The notes: a model not told the origin generated them from the letters alone. 38,608 bases of DNA from Candidatus Competibacter sp. (GCA_029624815.1 JARSSH010000005.1:1-38608); one strand, 5' to 3'. Shown: positions 27,610-36,611, numbered from the stretch's first letter. Numbers and translations: made by a program.

Positions 27610-29022
27610 ATGGAAATGATTGAAAACAAGATCTTCGACGAGATTCAAATCGGCGATCGGGCCAGCCTGACGCAGGCTCTGGATGAGGACGGCGTTGAGG
27701 CGCTGGCGGCGATTACCGGCAATCTCAATCTGATCGATCTCGATCCGGGGCCGGCGGACACCTCGATGTACGGACAAGGCGGCGGGCAAACCGGCTGGTC
27801 CGCCGTGCTGTTCGCCACCCTGGCCGGCACCCGCTTGCCGGGTCTGGGCTCCATAACCCGCCATATCGACGTGCGCTTGCATCGGCCGGTGGCGGTCGGC
27901 ATGGCGGTCACCGCCACGGCCACGGTGGCGGAAAAGCGCGCCGCGACCGGCGTCGTGGTGCTCGACTGCCGGGCCGTCGATTCCTCCGGCGTTGAGGTGG
28001 CGACCGGTTTGGTCGAGGTGCTCGCGCCCACGGTGAAGCAGCGGCACGCGCTCAAGGGTTTGCCGAAGGTTCAGTTGCGCCGCGACAACCGCTACCTGGA
28101 ATTGCTGAACGCCTGCGAGGGGCTTCCCGCCCTGGGTTGCGCGGTGGTCCATCCCTGTAGCGCCGATGCGCTGCGGGGTGCGATCGAGGCGGCCGAACAC
28201 CAGTTGATCGCGCCCATTCTGATCGGACCGGAAGACAAGATTCGGGCCATTGCCGCGCAAGAGAATCTGGATCTGACACCGTACCGGCTGGTTCCGGCCG
28301 AGCACAGTCACCACGCCGCCGAACTGGCGGTCGCCATGGTGCTGTCCGGCGAAGCGCAAACCCTGATGAAGGGCAGCCTGCACACCGACGAATTGCTGGC
28401 CGAGGTGGTGAAGAAAGTGGGGGGGCTACGCACCGAGCGGCGCATCAGCCACTGCTTCGTGTTGGCGGTGCCCACCTTTCCGCGCCCGATCATTATCACC
28501 GACGCCGCCATCAACATCGTGCCCACGCTGGAGGTGAAGCGCGACATCATCCAGAACGCCATCGAGCTGGCCCACGCCATCGGCATCCCGCAACCCCGGG
28601 TGGCGATCCTGTCGGCGGTGGAAACGGTCACCGCCAAGATTCCTTCGACCTTGGACGCCGGCGCGCTGTGCAAGATGGCCGACCGTGGCCAGATCGCCGG
28701 CGGCTTGCTGGACGGGCCGCTGGCCTTCGACAACGCTATCGACGAGGGCGCGGCGCGCACCAAGGGCATCGTATCGCCGGTGGCCGGCAAGGCCGATATC
28801 CTGGTGGTGCCCGATCTGGAAGCGGGCAACATGCTGGCCAAGCAACTGACCTTCATGGCCGGGGCCGAGGCGGCCGGCATCGTGCTCGGCGCCCGCGCGC
28901 CCATCGTGCTGACCAGCCGCGCCGACAGCGCCCAGACCCGGCTGGCGTCCTGCGCGGTGGCGGTGTTGTTCGCCGAGGCCCAGCGCAAGGGCGCGGCCCT
29001 GCTCAAGGCGGGCGGCGGCTGA
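27610..29022 (+). CDS. Bifunctional MaoC-type enoyl-CoA hydratase / phosphate acetyl(butyryl)transferase
   Basis: This 470-residue fusion has an N-terminal MaoC/hot-dog hydratase domain (about 1-145, with FDEIQIGDRASLTQALDEDG, then HIDVRLHRPVAVGMAVTATA) and a C-terminal PTA_PTB phosphotransacylase domain (about 170-465, with LIAPILIGPEDKIRAIAAQ, then VVPDLEAGNMLAKQLTFMAGA). Such fusions are annotated as enoyl-CoA hydratase/phosphate acetyltransferase. The hydratase half would act on short-chain enoyl-CoA and the second half would exchange CoA for phosphate, linking acyl-CoA pools to acyl-phosphate. No acetate kinase gene follows, although these genes are often paired. The ATG at 27610 is the conserved start; upstream codons to 27493 are non-coding. 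Confidence 0.9.
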   Translation: MEMIENKIFDEIQIGDRASLTQALDEDGVEALAAITGNLNLIDLDPGPADTSMYGQGGGQTGWSAVLFATLAGTRLPGLGSITRHIDVRLHRPVAVGMAVTATATVAEKRAATGVVVLDCRAVDSSGVEVATGLVEVLAPTVKQRHALKGLPKVQLRRDNRYLELLNACEGLPALGCAVVHPCSADALRGAIEAAEHQLIAPILIGPEDKIRAIAAQENLDLTPYRLVPAEHSHHAAELAVAMVLSGEAQTLMKGSLHTDELLAEVVKKVGGLRTERRISHCFVLAVPTFPRPIIITDAAINIVPTLEVKRDIIQNAIELAHAIGIPQPRVAILSAVETVTAKIPSTLDAGALCKMADRGQIAGGLLDGPLAFDNAIDEGAARTKGIVSPVAGKADILVVPDLEAGNMLAKQLTFMAGAEAAGIVLGARAPIVLTSRADSAQTRLASCAVAVLFAEAQRKGAALLKAGGG

Positions 29023-29043
29023 GCGCCCGCGCCAAAACCCCTC

Positions 29044-30618
29044 TCAACCCCCGATGGCCGGCGGCGGCGACCACTCGTATAGCCAGGTTTCGCTCAACGC
29101 TCCTTCGGCGTCGCGCAAGTAGCCGCGCAAGTTCACCGGCTCGCTGCCGTCGGCGAACAGATCGAAATGACCGCGCCACCGCGCCGATTCCAGGATCGGA
29201 CGCGCTGTCGCGTCTCGAATCTCCCCGCGCGAGGCGGAGATCGCCATATCGACCGGCGCGTCTTTGGCCAGGCGGTCGAGGCGACCGCCTTGGAAATCGA
29301 TCACGAACTTGCGCAACGGCGTGGTGAGCGTCTGGCCGGGTATCCCACCCTTGCCCAGCCGGGTGGCGACGACCTCCGCGACCATGGGCCGGACCGGCGG
29401 TTGCGCGCCCCAGTACAGGCGATAGCTGAAGTCGATCTCCCGGCCCGGTTGCGCCGGTTCCGCTGGATTCCAGAACGCCACGATATTGTCCAGGGTCTCG
29501 TCGGCGGTCGGCAATTCGACCAGTTGCACCGTACCCGGCCCCCACGCGCCGAGCGGTTCCACCCACAACGAGGGCCGCTTGTTGTAAAACGCGCCGTCGT
29601 CCTGATAGTGATCGAAGTCCCGGTCGCGTTGCAGCAGGCCGAAACCGCGCGGGCTATCGTCCAGAAAGGAATTGACCCGGAGATAGTGCGGATTGAGAAT
29701 CGGCCGCCAGATCCACTCGCCCGCGCCGGTCCACAGCGCCAGTCCGTCCGAGTCGTGAATCTCCGGGCGGTAATCGTCGGCCACCCGCCGGTCGTTTTCG
29801 CCGCACTGGAACATCGAGGTCATCGGCGCGATGCCCAGGCGTTCGATCGGGCGACGAGGGAACAGGTGGGTTTCGACTTGCATGGTCGTGGTGTCGCCCG
29901 GCTCAACCACGAAAGTGTAGGCGCCGGCGATGCTGGGGCCGTCGAGCAGGGCGTGAATCGTCAAGGTCTTGGCGTCCGCCGCCGGGCGCTCCAACCAGAA
30001 CGCTCGGAAGGCGGGAAATTCCTCCGGGCGCTCCATGCCGGTGTCGATGGCCAGGCCACGAGCGGACAGGCCGTATTGCTTGCTGGCGCCGACCGCGCGG
30101 AAGTAGCTGGCGCCGAGGAAGGAGAACATGTCGCGATCCCAGTCGGCGCGACTGTTGACGCGGAAGCCGGCAAAGCCGAGATCGCCGACCTGTTCCGGGA
30201 TCTTGTCCTTGACGCGCGGGCCGTACTTGAACAGGTCCGGCGAGAAGATGATCGGTCGGGCCTGGCCGGCGGCGACTTCGTACAGGGCGACGGGATGGTG
30301 GAAGTACAGCCCCAGATGAAAGAAGCGTGCCTGGAACGGCAGTTCGCCGCCGGCCCACAGGCCGCGATCGATGCGGAAATTGTTGAGGGCCTGGTAGTCG
30401 TCCCAGCTCATGGCCGCCAGCCACGGCGGCCGAGCATCGCTGGGGGCGGCATACGGTTCTCGCGCCAGTTGTTGGGCGGTTTCCCGCAGCCAGTCCCGGC
30501 TGAACGGTTGCCCGTCGCTTGAGGGGGTATCCGCCATGGCGGCGCGGACCAAGGAAACCGGCAGCGTTCCGCAGGCGGCCAATTGCAGCAACCGCGTCAG
30601 TAACTCCCGTCGTGTCAT
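29044..30618 (-). CDS. opgD: Periplasmic glucan biosynthesis protein OpgD (MdoD)
   Basis: This 524-residue protein belongs to the OpgG/OpgD family that shapes osmoregulated periplasmic glucans. The N-terminus MTRRELLTRLLQLAACGTLP is a twin-arginine-type signal, which favours OpgD over the Sec-exported OpgG. Family segments include FFHLGLYFHHPVALYEV, PMTSMFQCGENDRRVADDY with the following RPEIHDSDGLALW, and the C-terminal Ig-like domain near residues 400-515. No opgH glucosyltransferase is adjacent. It is convergent with the MaoC-Pta gene (21-base gap). Confidence 0.93.
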   Translation of the reverse strand: MTRRELLTRLLQLAACGTLPVSLVRAAMADTPSSDGQPFSRDWLRETAQQLAREPYAAPSDARPPWLAAMSWDDYQALNNFRIDRGLWAGGELPFQARFFHLGLYFHHPVALYEVAAGQARPIIFSPDLFKYGPRVKDKIPEQVGDLGFAGFRVNSRADWDRDMFSFLGASYFRAVGASKQYGLSARGLAIDTGMERPEEFPAFRAFWLERPAADAKTLTIHALLDGPSIAGAYTFVVEPGDTTTMQVETHLFPRRPIERLGIAPMTSMFQCGENDRRVADDYRPEIHDSDGLALWTGAGEWIWRPILNPHYLRVNSFLDDSPRGFGLLQRDRDFDHYQDDGAFYNKRPSLWVEPLGAWGPGTVQLVELPTADETLDNIVAFWNPAEPAQPGREIDFSYRLYWGAQPPVRPMVAEVVATRLGKGGIPGQTLTTPLRKFVIDFQGGRLDRLAKDAPVDMAISASRGEIRDATARPILESARWRGHFDLFADGSEPVNLRGYLRDAEGALSETWLYEWSPPPAIGG

Positions 30619-30842
30619 GGCTGTCGTCGCAACCTGTCGTTGTTGTCGTGGGAGCGGGGATTATAGCGCAGCGGCCGGTTTTGCATTGACCCACACGCGT
30701 CATGTCGCTGCCACCTACTCGGCGACTGGATGGACGGCTGGTTTTGAGCGCGTTGCGCCAAGAAGCGGCTTTGCTACACTGAAAATACACGCCGTCTTCG
30801 CTTGATCTGGGATCGCTATATATCTCAGCTTGATCCGTCCAT

Positions 30843-30874
30843 ATCTCACACTGACTTGATCTCACACTGACTTG
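30843..30874. repeat. Perfect 16-bp tandem direct repeat before the AHH-like gene
   Basis: ATCTCACACTGACTTG occurs twice in direct succession (30843-30858 and 30859-30874). A partial relative (ATCTCAGCTTGATC) lies just upstream near 30822. The repeat ends two bases before the ribosome site of the following gene, and may be an operator or a slippage product. Confidence 0.85.
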
Positions 30875-30886
30875 CTGGAGTATTCC

Positions 30887-31525
30887 ATGGCCATCCATCA
30901 AGCTCCCGGACCCATCGGTATTGCCGCGCCCACGCCGAACTCCGTCCCGTCCGGCAGCCGCACCGGTTCTCCTCCCGGCTCCCTCGGTCTGGCGGATCGG
31001 GCGCAACCCCGCGCACCGCGGTATTCGCCAAAGTCCGCCACGCCGAAACCGGCCGCAAGGCAGCCCGCATACACCATTCCGCACCTGCTCATGGCGGCGG
31101 GTGTCCGCCATGAGCCCTACACCAAGGCGCCGAGCAGCAAAATCGTTCTCACCGCAGCCAACCAACTGATCGGGACTTACAGCGACTTGCGCGGATTTCA
31201 GCAATCCAGTTCCCAATATTCCGGCTGGGACGCGCATCACATCGTCGAGGCGCAAGATCTGGAGCGTCTGGGTGTCCAACAGCGATTTCCGCCCTACGAA
31301 CAACAAATCTGCGTGTTGCTGCCCAAGACCGCCCATGCCAAGCGGATCAACAGCGTCTTGCGAAAAGAGAATCCGAGTCACTTGCAGGCAACGGCGGACG
31401 AGTTGAAAGCAGCCTATCGAGATGCCTATTGGTTGATGGGCGATTACTGTGGGGGGGGCGAACGGCGCGTTCGCGAGGAGTTGGTCAAGATCGCGGATAC
31501 CGTGTTTCGCTGGGCGGGCTTTTGA
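30887..31525 (+). CDS. AHH/HNH-type nuclease candidate with a Pro-rich N-terminus
   Basis: This 212-residue protein has a low-complexity first third (Pro/Ser/Gly-rich, residues 1-62) and then a compact domain. Its core, GWDAHHIVEAQDLERLG followed about 15 residues later by QICVLLPKTAHAKRIN, resembles the AHH/HNH nuclease pattern seen in bacterial polymorphic toxins: an HH pair in a beta-hairpin followed by a helix-start histidine. GGAG at 30877-30880 supports the ATG at 30887; a TTG at 30872 is less likely. The stop overlaps the tag start (TGATG), so the two are translationally coupled. A weak promoter (TTGCGC, 16 bases, TACACT at 30775-30780) lies upstream. No immunity gene or secretion domain is visible. 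Function is inferred. Confidence 0.6.
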   Translation: MAIHQAPGPIGIAAPTPNSVPSGSRTGSPPGSLGLADRAQPRAPRYSPKSATPKPAARQPAYTIPHLLMAAGVRHEPYTKAPSSKIVLTAANQLIGTYSDLRGFQQSSSQYSGWDAHHIVEAQDLERLGVQQRFPPYEQQICVLLPKTAHAKRINSVLRKENPSHLQATADELKAAYRDAYWLMGDYCGGGERRVREELVKIADTVFRWAGF

Positions 31526-32172
31526 TGGCCTCCCAAATCGACGGGTCCGGCCCGCGGCCCGCCTCCTCGCCGCCTCCGACCGAGTTCCAAGCTCGCGTCC
31601 GCTGCGCCTGGTGCGGCGCCGACCCGTTGTACCTGGCTTATCACGATCACGAATGGGGCGTGCCGCTCCACGACGACCGCCGGCTGTTCGAGATGCTGGT
31701 GCTTGAAGGCGCGCAGGCCGGCCTCAACTGGCTGACCATCCTGCGCAAGCGCGAGGGCTACCGTCGGGCCTTCGAGGACTTCGACCCGGAACGGATCGCC
31801 CGCTACGACGACCGGGATATCGCCCGGCTGCTGGCCGACCCCGGCATCGTGCGCAACCGCCTCAAGATCGCGGCGGCGATCCGCAATGCCCAGGGCTTCC
31901 TGGCGATTCGGGAACGGCACGGCGGGTTTGGAGCCTTCCTCTGGCGCTACGTCGACTCCGTGCCCAAGCAAAACGGCTGGCGCTCGCTGGCCGAAGTGCC
32001 GGCGCGCACGCCGGAGGCGGAAGCGATGAGCCGGGATCTGAAAAAGCTGGGATTCGGGTTCGTGGGACCGACCATCTGCTATGCCTTCATGCAGGCCACC
32101 GGCATGGTCAACGATCATGCCATCGACTGCTTTCGCCACCGGGAGCTGAGGGGGGCGCCGATCAAGCCCTGA
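31525..32172 (+). CDS. tag: 3-methyladenine DNA glycosylase I (Tag)
   Basis: This 215-residue enzyme removes 3-methyladenine from alkylated DNA. The signature RCAWCGADPLYLAYHDHEWG is near residue 27, EMLVLEGAQAGLNWLTILRK follows, and the C-terminal GMVNDHAIDCFRH supplies the His and Cys of the structural zinc site. FGFVGPTICYAFMQATGMV is typical. The ATG at 31525 overlaps the stop of the AHH-like gene; an open frame from 31429 lies inside that gene. The N-terminus carries about 20 extra Pro/Ser-rich residues relative to E. coli Tag. Its 3' end overlaps the convergent methyltransferase gene by 11 bases. Confidence 0.95.
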   Translation: MASQIDGSGPRPASSPPPTEFQARVRCAWCGADPLYLAYHDHEWGVPLHDDRRLFEMLVLEGAQAGLNWLTILRKREGYRRAFEDFDPERIARYDDRDIARLLADPGIVRNRLKIAAAIRNAQGFLAIRERHGGFGAFLWRYVDSVPKQNGWRSLAEVPARTPEAEAMSRDLKKLGFGFVGPTICYAFMQATGMVNDHAIDCFRHRELRGAPIKP

Positions 32173-32773
32173 CGGCCACCGCCAGGAACAATGGATACTC
32201 TCGCACTTCCTCGCCTTGCGGTTTGCGCATCACGTAGCAGGTCTCGAACCGGATCTCGCGAAACCCGGCCCGCGCCAGTGTGCTCCGCAACTCCTCTCGC
32301 TCGAATCCCGGATGCCCATCGAAACCGGCGCTGTGGAAGGAACCGTCCTCGCGATCCAGATCGGCGATGCACAGCACTCCTTCCGGCCGCAACAGCGTAT
32401 GGAAATCCCGCAGTATCCGCTCCACATCGGATACATGGTGCAGCGTCATCAGGGTGTAGATCAGATCGTAGCGTTCGGCCGGCAGCGGGTCGATCACCAG
32501 ATCCAGGCGCACCGGCCGCAGATGATGCGCGCCGCTGGCTTCGATCTTTTCTCGCAACACCGCCAGCATCCCCGTCGAACTGTCCGTCAGTGTGATGGAG
32601 CCCAGCTCGCGGTATAGGGCAAAACTCAATAATCCCGTCCCGCATCCGTACTCCAAGGCGCTCAGATCCGGCGACAATCGAAGCCGGTTCCGCATCGCCG
32701 CCGCCACCGCGGTCGCCCGTTCCCGCTTGACCGGGTCGGTATCCCATTCTTTGGCTTTTGCGTCGAAATCCAT
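32162..32773 (-). CDS. Class I SAM-dependent methyltransferase
   Basis: This 203-residue Rossmann-fold methyltransferase has SAM motif I in LEYGCGTGLLSFAL (about residues 40-53), an acidic residue ending strand beta2 (ITLTDSS) and a motif near TLMTLHHVSDVERILRDF typical of small-molecule methyltransferases (UbiE/type-11 group). The ATG at 32773 is preceded by GGGAG; a longer frame to 32980 crosses the glgB terminator and is rejected. The substrate is unknown. The stop lies inside the last codons of tag on the opposite strand. Confidence 0.85.
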   Translation of the reverse strand: MDFDAKAKEWDTDPVKRERATAVAAAMRNRLRLSPDLSALEYGCGTGLLSFALYRELGSITLTDSSTGMLAVLREKIEASGAHHLRPVRLDLVIDPLPAERYDLIYTLMTLHHVSDVERILRDFHTLLRPEGVLCIADLDREDGSFHSAGFDGHPGFEREELRSTLARAGFREIRFETCYVMRKPQGEEVREYPLFLAVAVRA

Positions 32774-32817
32774 TGCCTGCTCCCGGTTGTGCGTAGCGCC
32801 CCGGCTTCGGATCGGCC

Positions 32818-32845
32818 AAAAAAAAGCCGGCTGTGGTGGCCGGCT
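32818..32845 (-). terminator. Rho-independent terminator after glgB
   Basis: On the minus strand AGCCGGC (32845-32839) pairs with GCCGGCT (32831-32825), a 7-bp GC stem with a 7-base loop, followed by a run of eight Ts. It lies about 145 bases past the glgB stop and 45 bases before the methyltransferase start. Confidence 0.85.
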
Positions 32846-32989
32846 CAAGAGGATCGAGGAAGAAACTTCGATTGCACCCTTATGACCGCGGCCGACCACC
32901 GTTGGTTTCCCCGATGGCGAATTTTGGTCGGTCTCGATGGGAAATCGGGTAGACCGCTTTGCCAGCAAGGGTAGGTTCATCGGGTCATA

Positions 32990-35900
32990 TTACTCCGGCG
33001 CCAGCGGCCCCGGTTTCAGCACCACCGCGCTGAGCGGCGGCAGATTCAGCACCAGCGAGAAGGCCTGACCGTGGCTGGACATCTCTTTGGCCATGACGCG
33101 CCCGCCGGGCAGCGTGTCGCCGGAGCCGCCGTACTCGCGGGCGTCGCTGTGCAACAATTCCCGATACTCGACCGGGAACGGCGCCCCAATCCGGTAGCTT
33201 TTGCGTGGCTGATCGGAGAAGTTCAGCACGAATACCAGGGTGTCGCGCGGGTCGCGGGCCTTGCGCAGGAAGACGAGCACGTTGGTCTCGGCGCCGCCAG
33301 CGTCCAGCCATTCGAAGCCGGCGCCGCGAAAATCGACTTGATGGCAGGCGGGCTCCCGGCGGTACAGCCGGTTGAGGTCGGCCACGAAGCGCCGCAAGCC
33401 CTGATGCGACGGCTGGCGCAGCAGCCCCCATTCCAGCTCGGCGTCGTGGTTCCACTCGCTGGGCTGGCCGAACTCCCCGCCCATGAACAACAGCTTCTTG
33501 CCGGGATGGCCGTACATGAAGGTGTAGAGCAGACGCAGGTTGGCGAATTGCTCTTCCTCGGGGCCGGGCATCTTGCCGAGCAGCGATTTTTTCAGATGCA
33601 CCACCTCGTCGTGCGACAGCGACAGGATGAAATTCTCGCTGAAGGCATACATGATGCCGAAGGTCAGCTTGTCGTGGTGGTGGCGGCGATGCACCGGCGC
33701 CTTTTGCAGGTAAAACAACACGTCGTGCATCCAGCCCATGTTCCACTTAAAGCCGAAACCGAGCCCGCCCTGATCGGTGGGCCGCGACACGTTCGGCCAG
33801 GCGGTCGATTCCTCGGCGATCATCATCACGCCCGGATGCTGGGCGTGGACCACCGCGTTGGTGTGCTTGAGGAACTCGATGGCTTCCAGATTCTCGTTGC
33901 CGCCATACTTGTTGGGAATCCAGTCCTTCTTGGAGTAATCCAGATACAGCATCGAGGCCACCGCATCGACCCGCAGTCCGTCGAAATGGAAATTTTCCAG
34001 AAAATACAGCGCGTTGGCGATTAGGAAATTCTCAATCTCGTGGCGGCCGTAGTTGAAGATGAGCGTGCCCCAGTCCGGATGCTCGCCCTGGCGCGGATCG
34101 GCGTGTTCGTACAGATGCGTGCCGTCGAACCAGGCCATGGCGTGGGCGTCCTTGGGAAAATGCGCCGGCACCCAGTCGAGAATCACCCCGATGTTGTGCT
34201 GGTGGCAGCGGTCGATCAGCTCCATCAGATCGTCCGGCTCGCCGAAGCGCGCGGTCGGCGCATAGAAGTTGGAAATCTGGTAGCCCCAGGACGGACCGTA
34301 GGGATGTTCGGCCAGCGGCAGGAATTCGATGTGGGTGAACCCCATCTCCAGCACGTAGGGAATCAACTGCTCGGCCAGTTCCCGGTAGGACAGGAAGCCG
34401 CCGTCCGCCTGGCGTCGCCACGAACCGGCGTGGACCTCGTAAATGGCCACCGGCCGTTCCCAGGCTTTGGCGCTCGCCCGCCGTCGCATCCACTCGTCAT
34501 CGCGCCATCGATGCTTGCCGGCCGGATCGTAGACCACGCTGGCGGTGCCGGGCGGCGCTTCGGTGTGGAAGGCGTAGGGATCGGTCTTGAGAAACTGGGC
34601 GCCATGGCGGGGCAGGATTTCGAACTTGTACAGATCGCCCTCGCCCAGACCGGGCACGAACAGCTCCCAGATCCCCGAACCGGGCCGCAGCCGCATCGGA
34701 TGGCGGCGGCCATCCCAATGGTTGAAGGTGCCGACCACGCTGACCCGCCGGGCGTTGGGCGCCCAAACCGCGAAGTTGACTCCGGCAACGCCCTTGACCG
34801 TTCGAACGTGCGCGCCGAGCTTTTCGTAAATTCGGTAGTGATTGCCCTCGGCGAACAAGTGGCAGTCCTGGTCGCCGAGGATCGAGAACGGAAACGCATA
34901 GGGGTCCGCGAACGCCCGCGCCTGGCCGTGTTCGGTTGCGCTCAAGCGGTAGCGCAGCGACTCCGGCTGGCCGATCACCCGCGTTTCGCACAAACCGCCG
35001 CCATGGATCCAGTGCAGCGGATACAGCACCCGCGGCTGGTCTTCGGCCAGCAGAAAGGGCGCTTCCGCATCCGGCAGCAGGGCGCGCACCACGCTCAGGC
35101 CGGGTGCTCCCGGCAGCGGATGCGGCCCCAACAGGGCATGCGGATCGATATGGCCGCCCCGTAGCAGGTCGGTGCATTCCGCCGCTGCCAGGGTGGGATG
35201 CGGCGCATCCTCCCGCAGCAGGAAGCGCAAGCCCTCCACCGCGCTTTGGCCCTGCAACCGCGCGGCGAAAGTACGGGCGTCGGTCCGCAACGCATCGATA
35301 TGATAAACCTGACGCCAGAACAGGGCGTTGGCCAGCAGGAAGTTGCGTACTTCGGGCCGTTCCAGGTCGAACGCCAACTGGCCGCCGATATCGTCGCGGT
35401 CGTAGATCCGCGTGCCGTCGAACCAACTCAGTTCCTGCCCCTCGGACGGTATCAACGGCGGAATCCAGTCGAGGATCACCCCGATATCCCGCTGGTGGCA
35501 GGCGTCGATGAAGGCCATCAGCTCCTCGGGCCGACCATGGCGGGGATTGGGCGCGTAATAGCTGGCCACCGTCTCGCCCTCGGCCCAGAACGCCAGTTCG
35601 ACATGGCTGAAGCCCCGTTCCGATAGCCAGGGCAGGACGATGTCCCCGAGCTGGCCATAGTTGGCGACCTGCGCGGGATCAGCGGTGGCGGACTCGCTCA
35701 GGGTGACCCGATGAATGGCGACCGGCATTTCCCAGCCGGGCGTTTCCATGGCTCGCGCCATCCAGGGCGCATCGCTCCAGTCGTGGCAACGTTGCCAGTC
35801 GTATACGAAAGCGGCGGTCTTGGGGTAGACCTCGGCATGGAAGGCCAACGGGTCGGTCTTGAGAAACACCGCGCCTTCGGCGTTGCGAATTTCGTACTTG

Positions 35901-36454
35901 TACAACTCGCCCAGGCCGAGATCCGGCACGAACAGTTCCCATACCCCGGATTCGTGCCGCTCCAGCGGATGGCGGCGACCGTCCCATTCGTTGAAGGCGC
36001 CGACCACGCTGACCCGGCTGGCGTGGGGTGCCCAGACCGTGAAGTTGACGCCCATCACGCCTTCCTTCACCCGCAGGTGCGCGCCCAGTTTGGCGAACAG
36101 GGTTTCCAGCGTTCCCGCCCGCAGCGCCTGGCCGTCGGCGTGGGTGAAGGAGGGTTCGTGAATGGCGTAGGAGTCGTGGAAGGTGGAGGACTGGCCGGCG
36201 GCATCGACGGCGAGGAGCCGGTACTCCAGCGTCGCCGCTCCCGGAATCCGGGCCACGAATAATCCATCCGGATGCACGCGCTGCATTTCCCGGCGGGCGG
36301 AACCGTTCGCCGGCAGCACGTAGGCCCGTTCGGCCTGCGGCAGAAAGGCGCGGATCGTCAGCATTCGTTCCCGTTCGACGTAATGAGGCCCCAGAATCGA
36401 ATAGGGTGCTTCATGACGCAACTCGATGATCTTTTGGATGTGTTCTTCCAGCAT
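32990..36454 (-). CDS. glgB: Oversized 1,4-alpha-glucan branching enzyme GlgB with a duplicated, degenerate front half
   Basis: GlgB makes alpha-1,6 branches in glycogen and normally has about 630-760 residues; this one has 1154. Residues about 430-1154 are a complete GlgB: N1 domain (LLRGGHIDPHALLGPHPL), CBM48 (LGAHVRTVKGVAGVNFAVWA near 547), GH13 barrel with nucleophile D830 (FDGLRVDAVASM), acid E881 (IAEESTAW) and D949 (LSHDEVVH), and the C-terminal beta domain. Residues 1-429 are a second N1-CBM48-partial GH13 that keeps D392 (HIDALRTDART) and E426 (AAAECTD) in matching places. It lacks the SHDE block and the C-terminal domain, and carries WIPPLIP where the intact copy has WVPAHFP. Catalysis should come from the second half; the first may bind glucan. 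No other glg gene is nearby. Confidence 0.93.
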   Translation of the reverse strand: MLEEHIQKIIELRHEAPYSILGPHYVERERMLTIRAFLPQAERAYVLPANGSARREMQRVHPDGLFVARIPGAATLEYRLLAVDAAGQSSTFHDSYAIHEPSFTHADGQALRAGTLETLFAKLGAHLRVKEGVMGVNFTVWAPHASRVSVVGAFNEWDGRRHPLERHESGVWELFVPDLGLGELYKYEIRNAEGAVFLKTDPLAFHAEVYPKTAAFVYDWQRCHDWSDAPWMARAMETPGWEMPVAIHRVTLSESATADPAQVANYGQLGDIVLPWLSERGFSHVELAFWAEGETVASYYAPNPRHGRPEELMAFIDACHQRDIGVILDWIPPLIPSEGQELSWFDGTRIYDRDDIGGQLAFDLERPEVRNFLLANALFWRQVYHIDALRTDARTFAARLQGQSAVEGLRFLLREDAPHPTLAAAECTDLLRGGHIDPHALLGPHPLPGAPGLSVVRALLPDAEAPFLLAEDQPRVLYPLHWIHGGGLCETRVIGQPESLRYRLSATEHGQARAFADPYAFPFSILGDQDCHLFAEGNHYRIYEKLGAHVRTVKGVAGVNFAVWAPNARRVSVVGTFNHWDGRRHPMRLRPGSGIWELFVPGLGEGDLYKFEILPRHGAQFLKTDPYAFHTEAPPGTASVVYDPAGKHRWRDDEWMRRRASAKAWERPVAIYEVHAGSWRRQADGGFLSYRELAEQLIPYVLEMGFTHIEFLPLAEHPYGPSWGYQISNFYAPTARFGEPDDLMELIDRCHQHNIGVILDWVPAHFPKDAHAMAWFDGTHLYEHADPRQGEHPDWGTLIFNYGRHEIENFLIANALYFLENFHFDGLRVDAVASMLYLDYSKKDWIPNKYGGNENLEAIEFLKHTNAVVHAQHPGVMMIAEESTAWPNVSRPTDQGGLGFGFKWNMGWMHDVLFYLQKAPVHRRHHHDKLTFGIMYAFSENFILSLSHDEVVHLKKSLLGKMPGPEEEQFANLRLLYTFMYGHPGKKLLFMGGEFGQPSEWNHDAELEWGLLRQPSHQGLRRFVADLNRLYRREPACHQVDFRGAGFEWLDAGGAETNVLVFLRKARDPRDTLVFVLNFSDQPRKSYRIGAPFPVEYRELLHSDAREYGGSGDTLPGGRVMAKEMSSHGQAFSLVLNLPPLSAVVLKPGPLAPE

Positions 36455-36579
36455 TGCCCTCGCCTTTTTGGCTGTCCCGCCTTACCGATTAACATAACAA
36501 ATTTACGGTCTTCATTCGAATCGCGGCAAGTCTAACGCAGAACGAAGACGAAGGATGTCCGACGAGATTCCACAACGAG

Positions 36580-36611
36580 AAGGGGTGGCGTCCGTATGGA
36601 CACCACCCCTT
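36580..36611 (-). terminator. 14-bp hairpin after the Spy-like gene
   Basis: AAGGGGTGGCGTCC (36580-36593) faces GGACACCACCCCTT (36598-36611) with a 4-base loop. On the minus strand the only irregular pair becomes a G-U wobble, whereas on the plus strand it is a C-A mismatch, which points to function in the minus-strand transcript. There is no U tract. Confidence 0.55.

Noticed and set aside
29903-31381. 492-codon minus-strand open frame spanning the opgD start and the AHH-like gene
   Set aside because: It overlaps two better supported genes and has no recognisable sequence.
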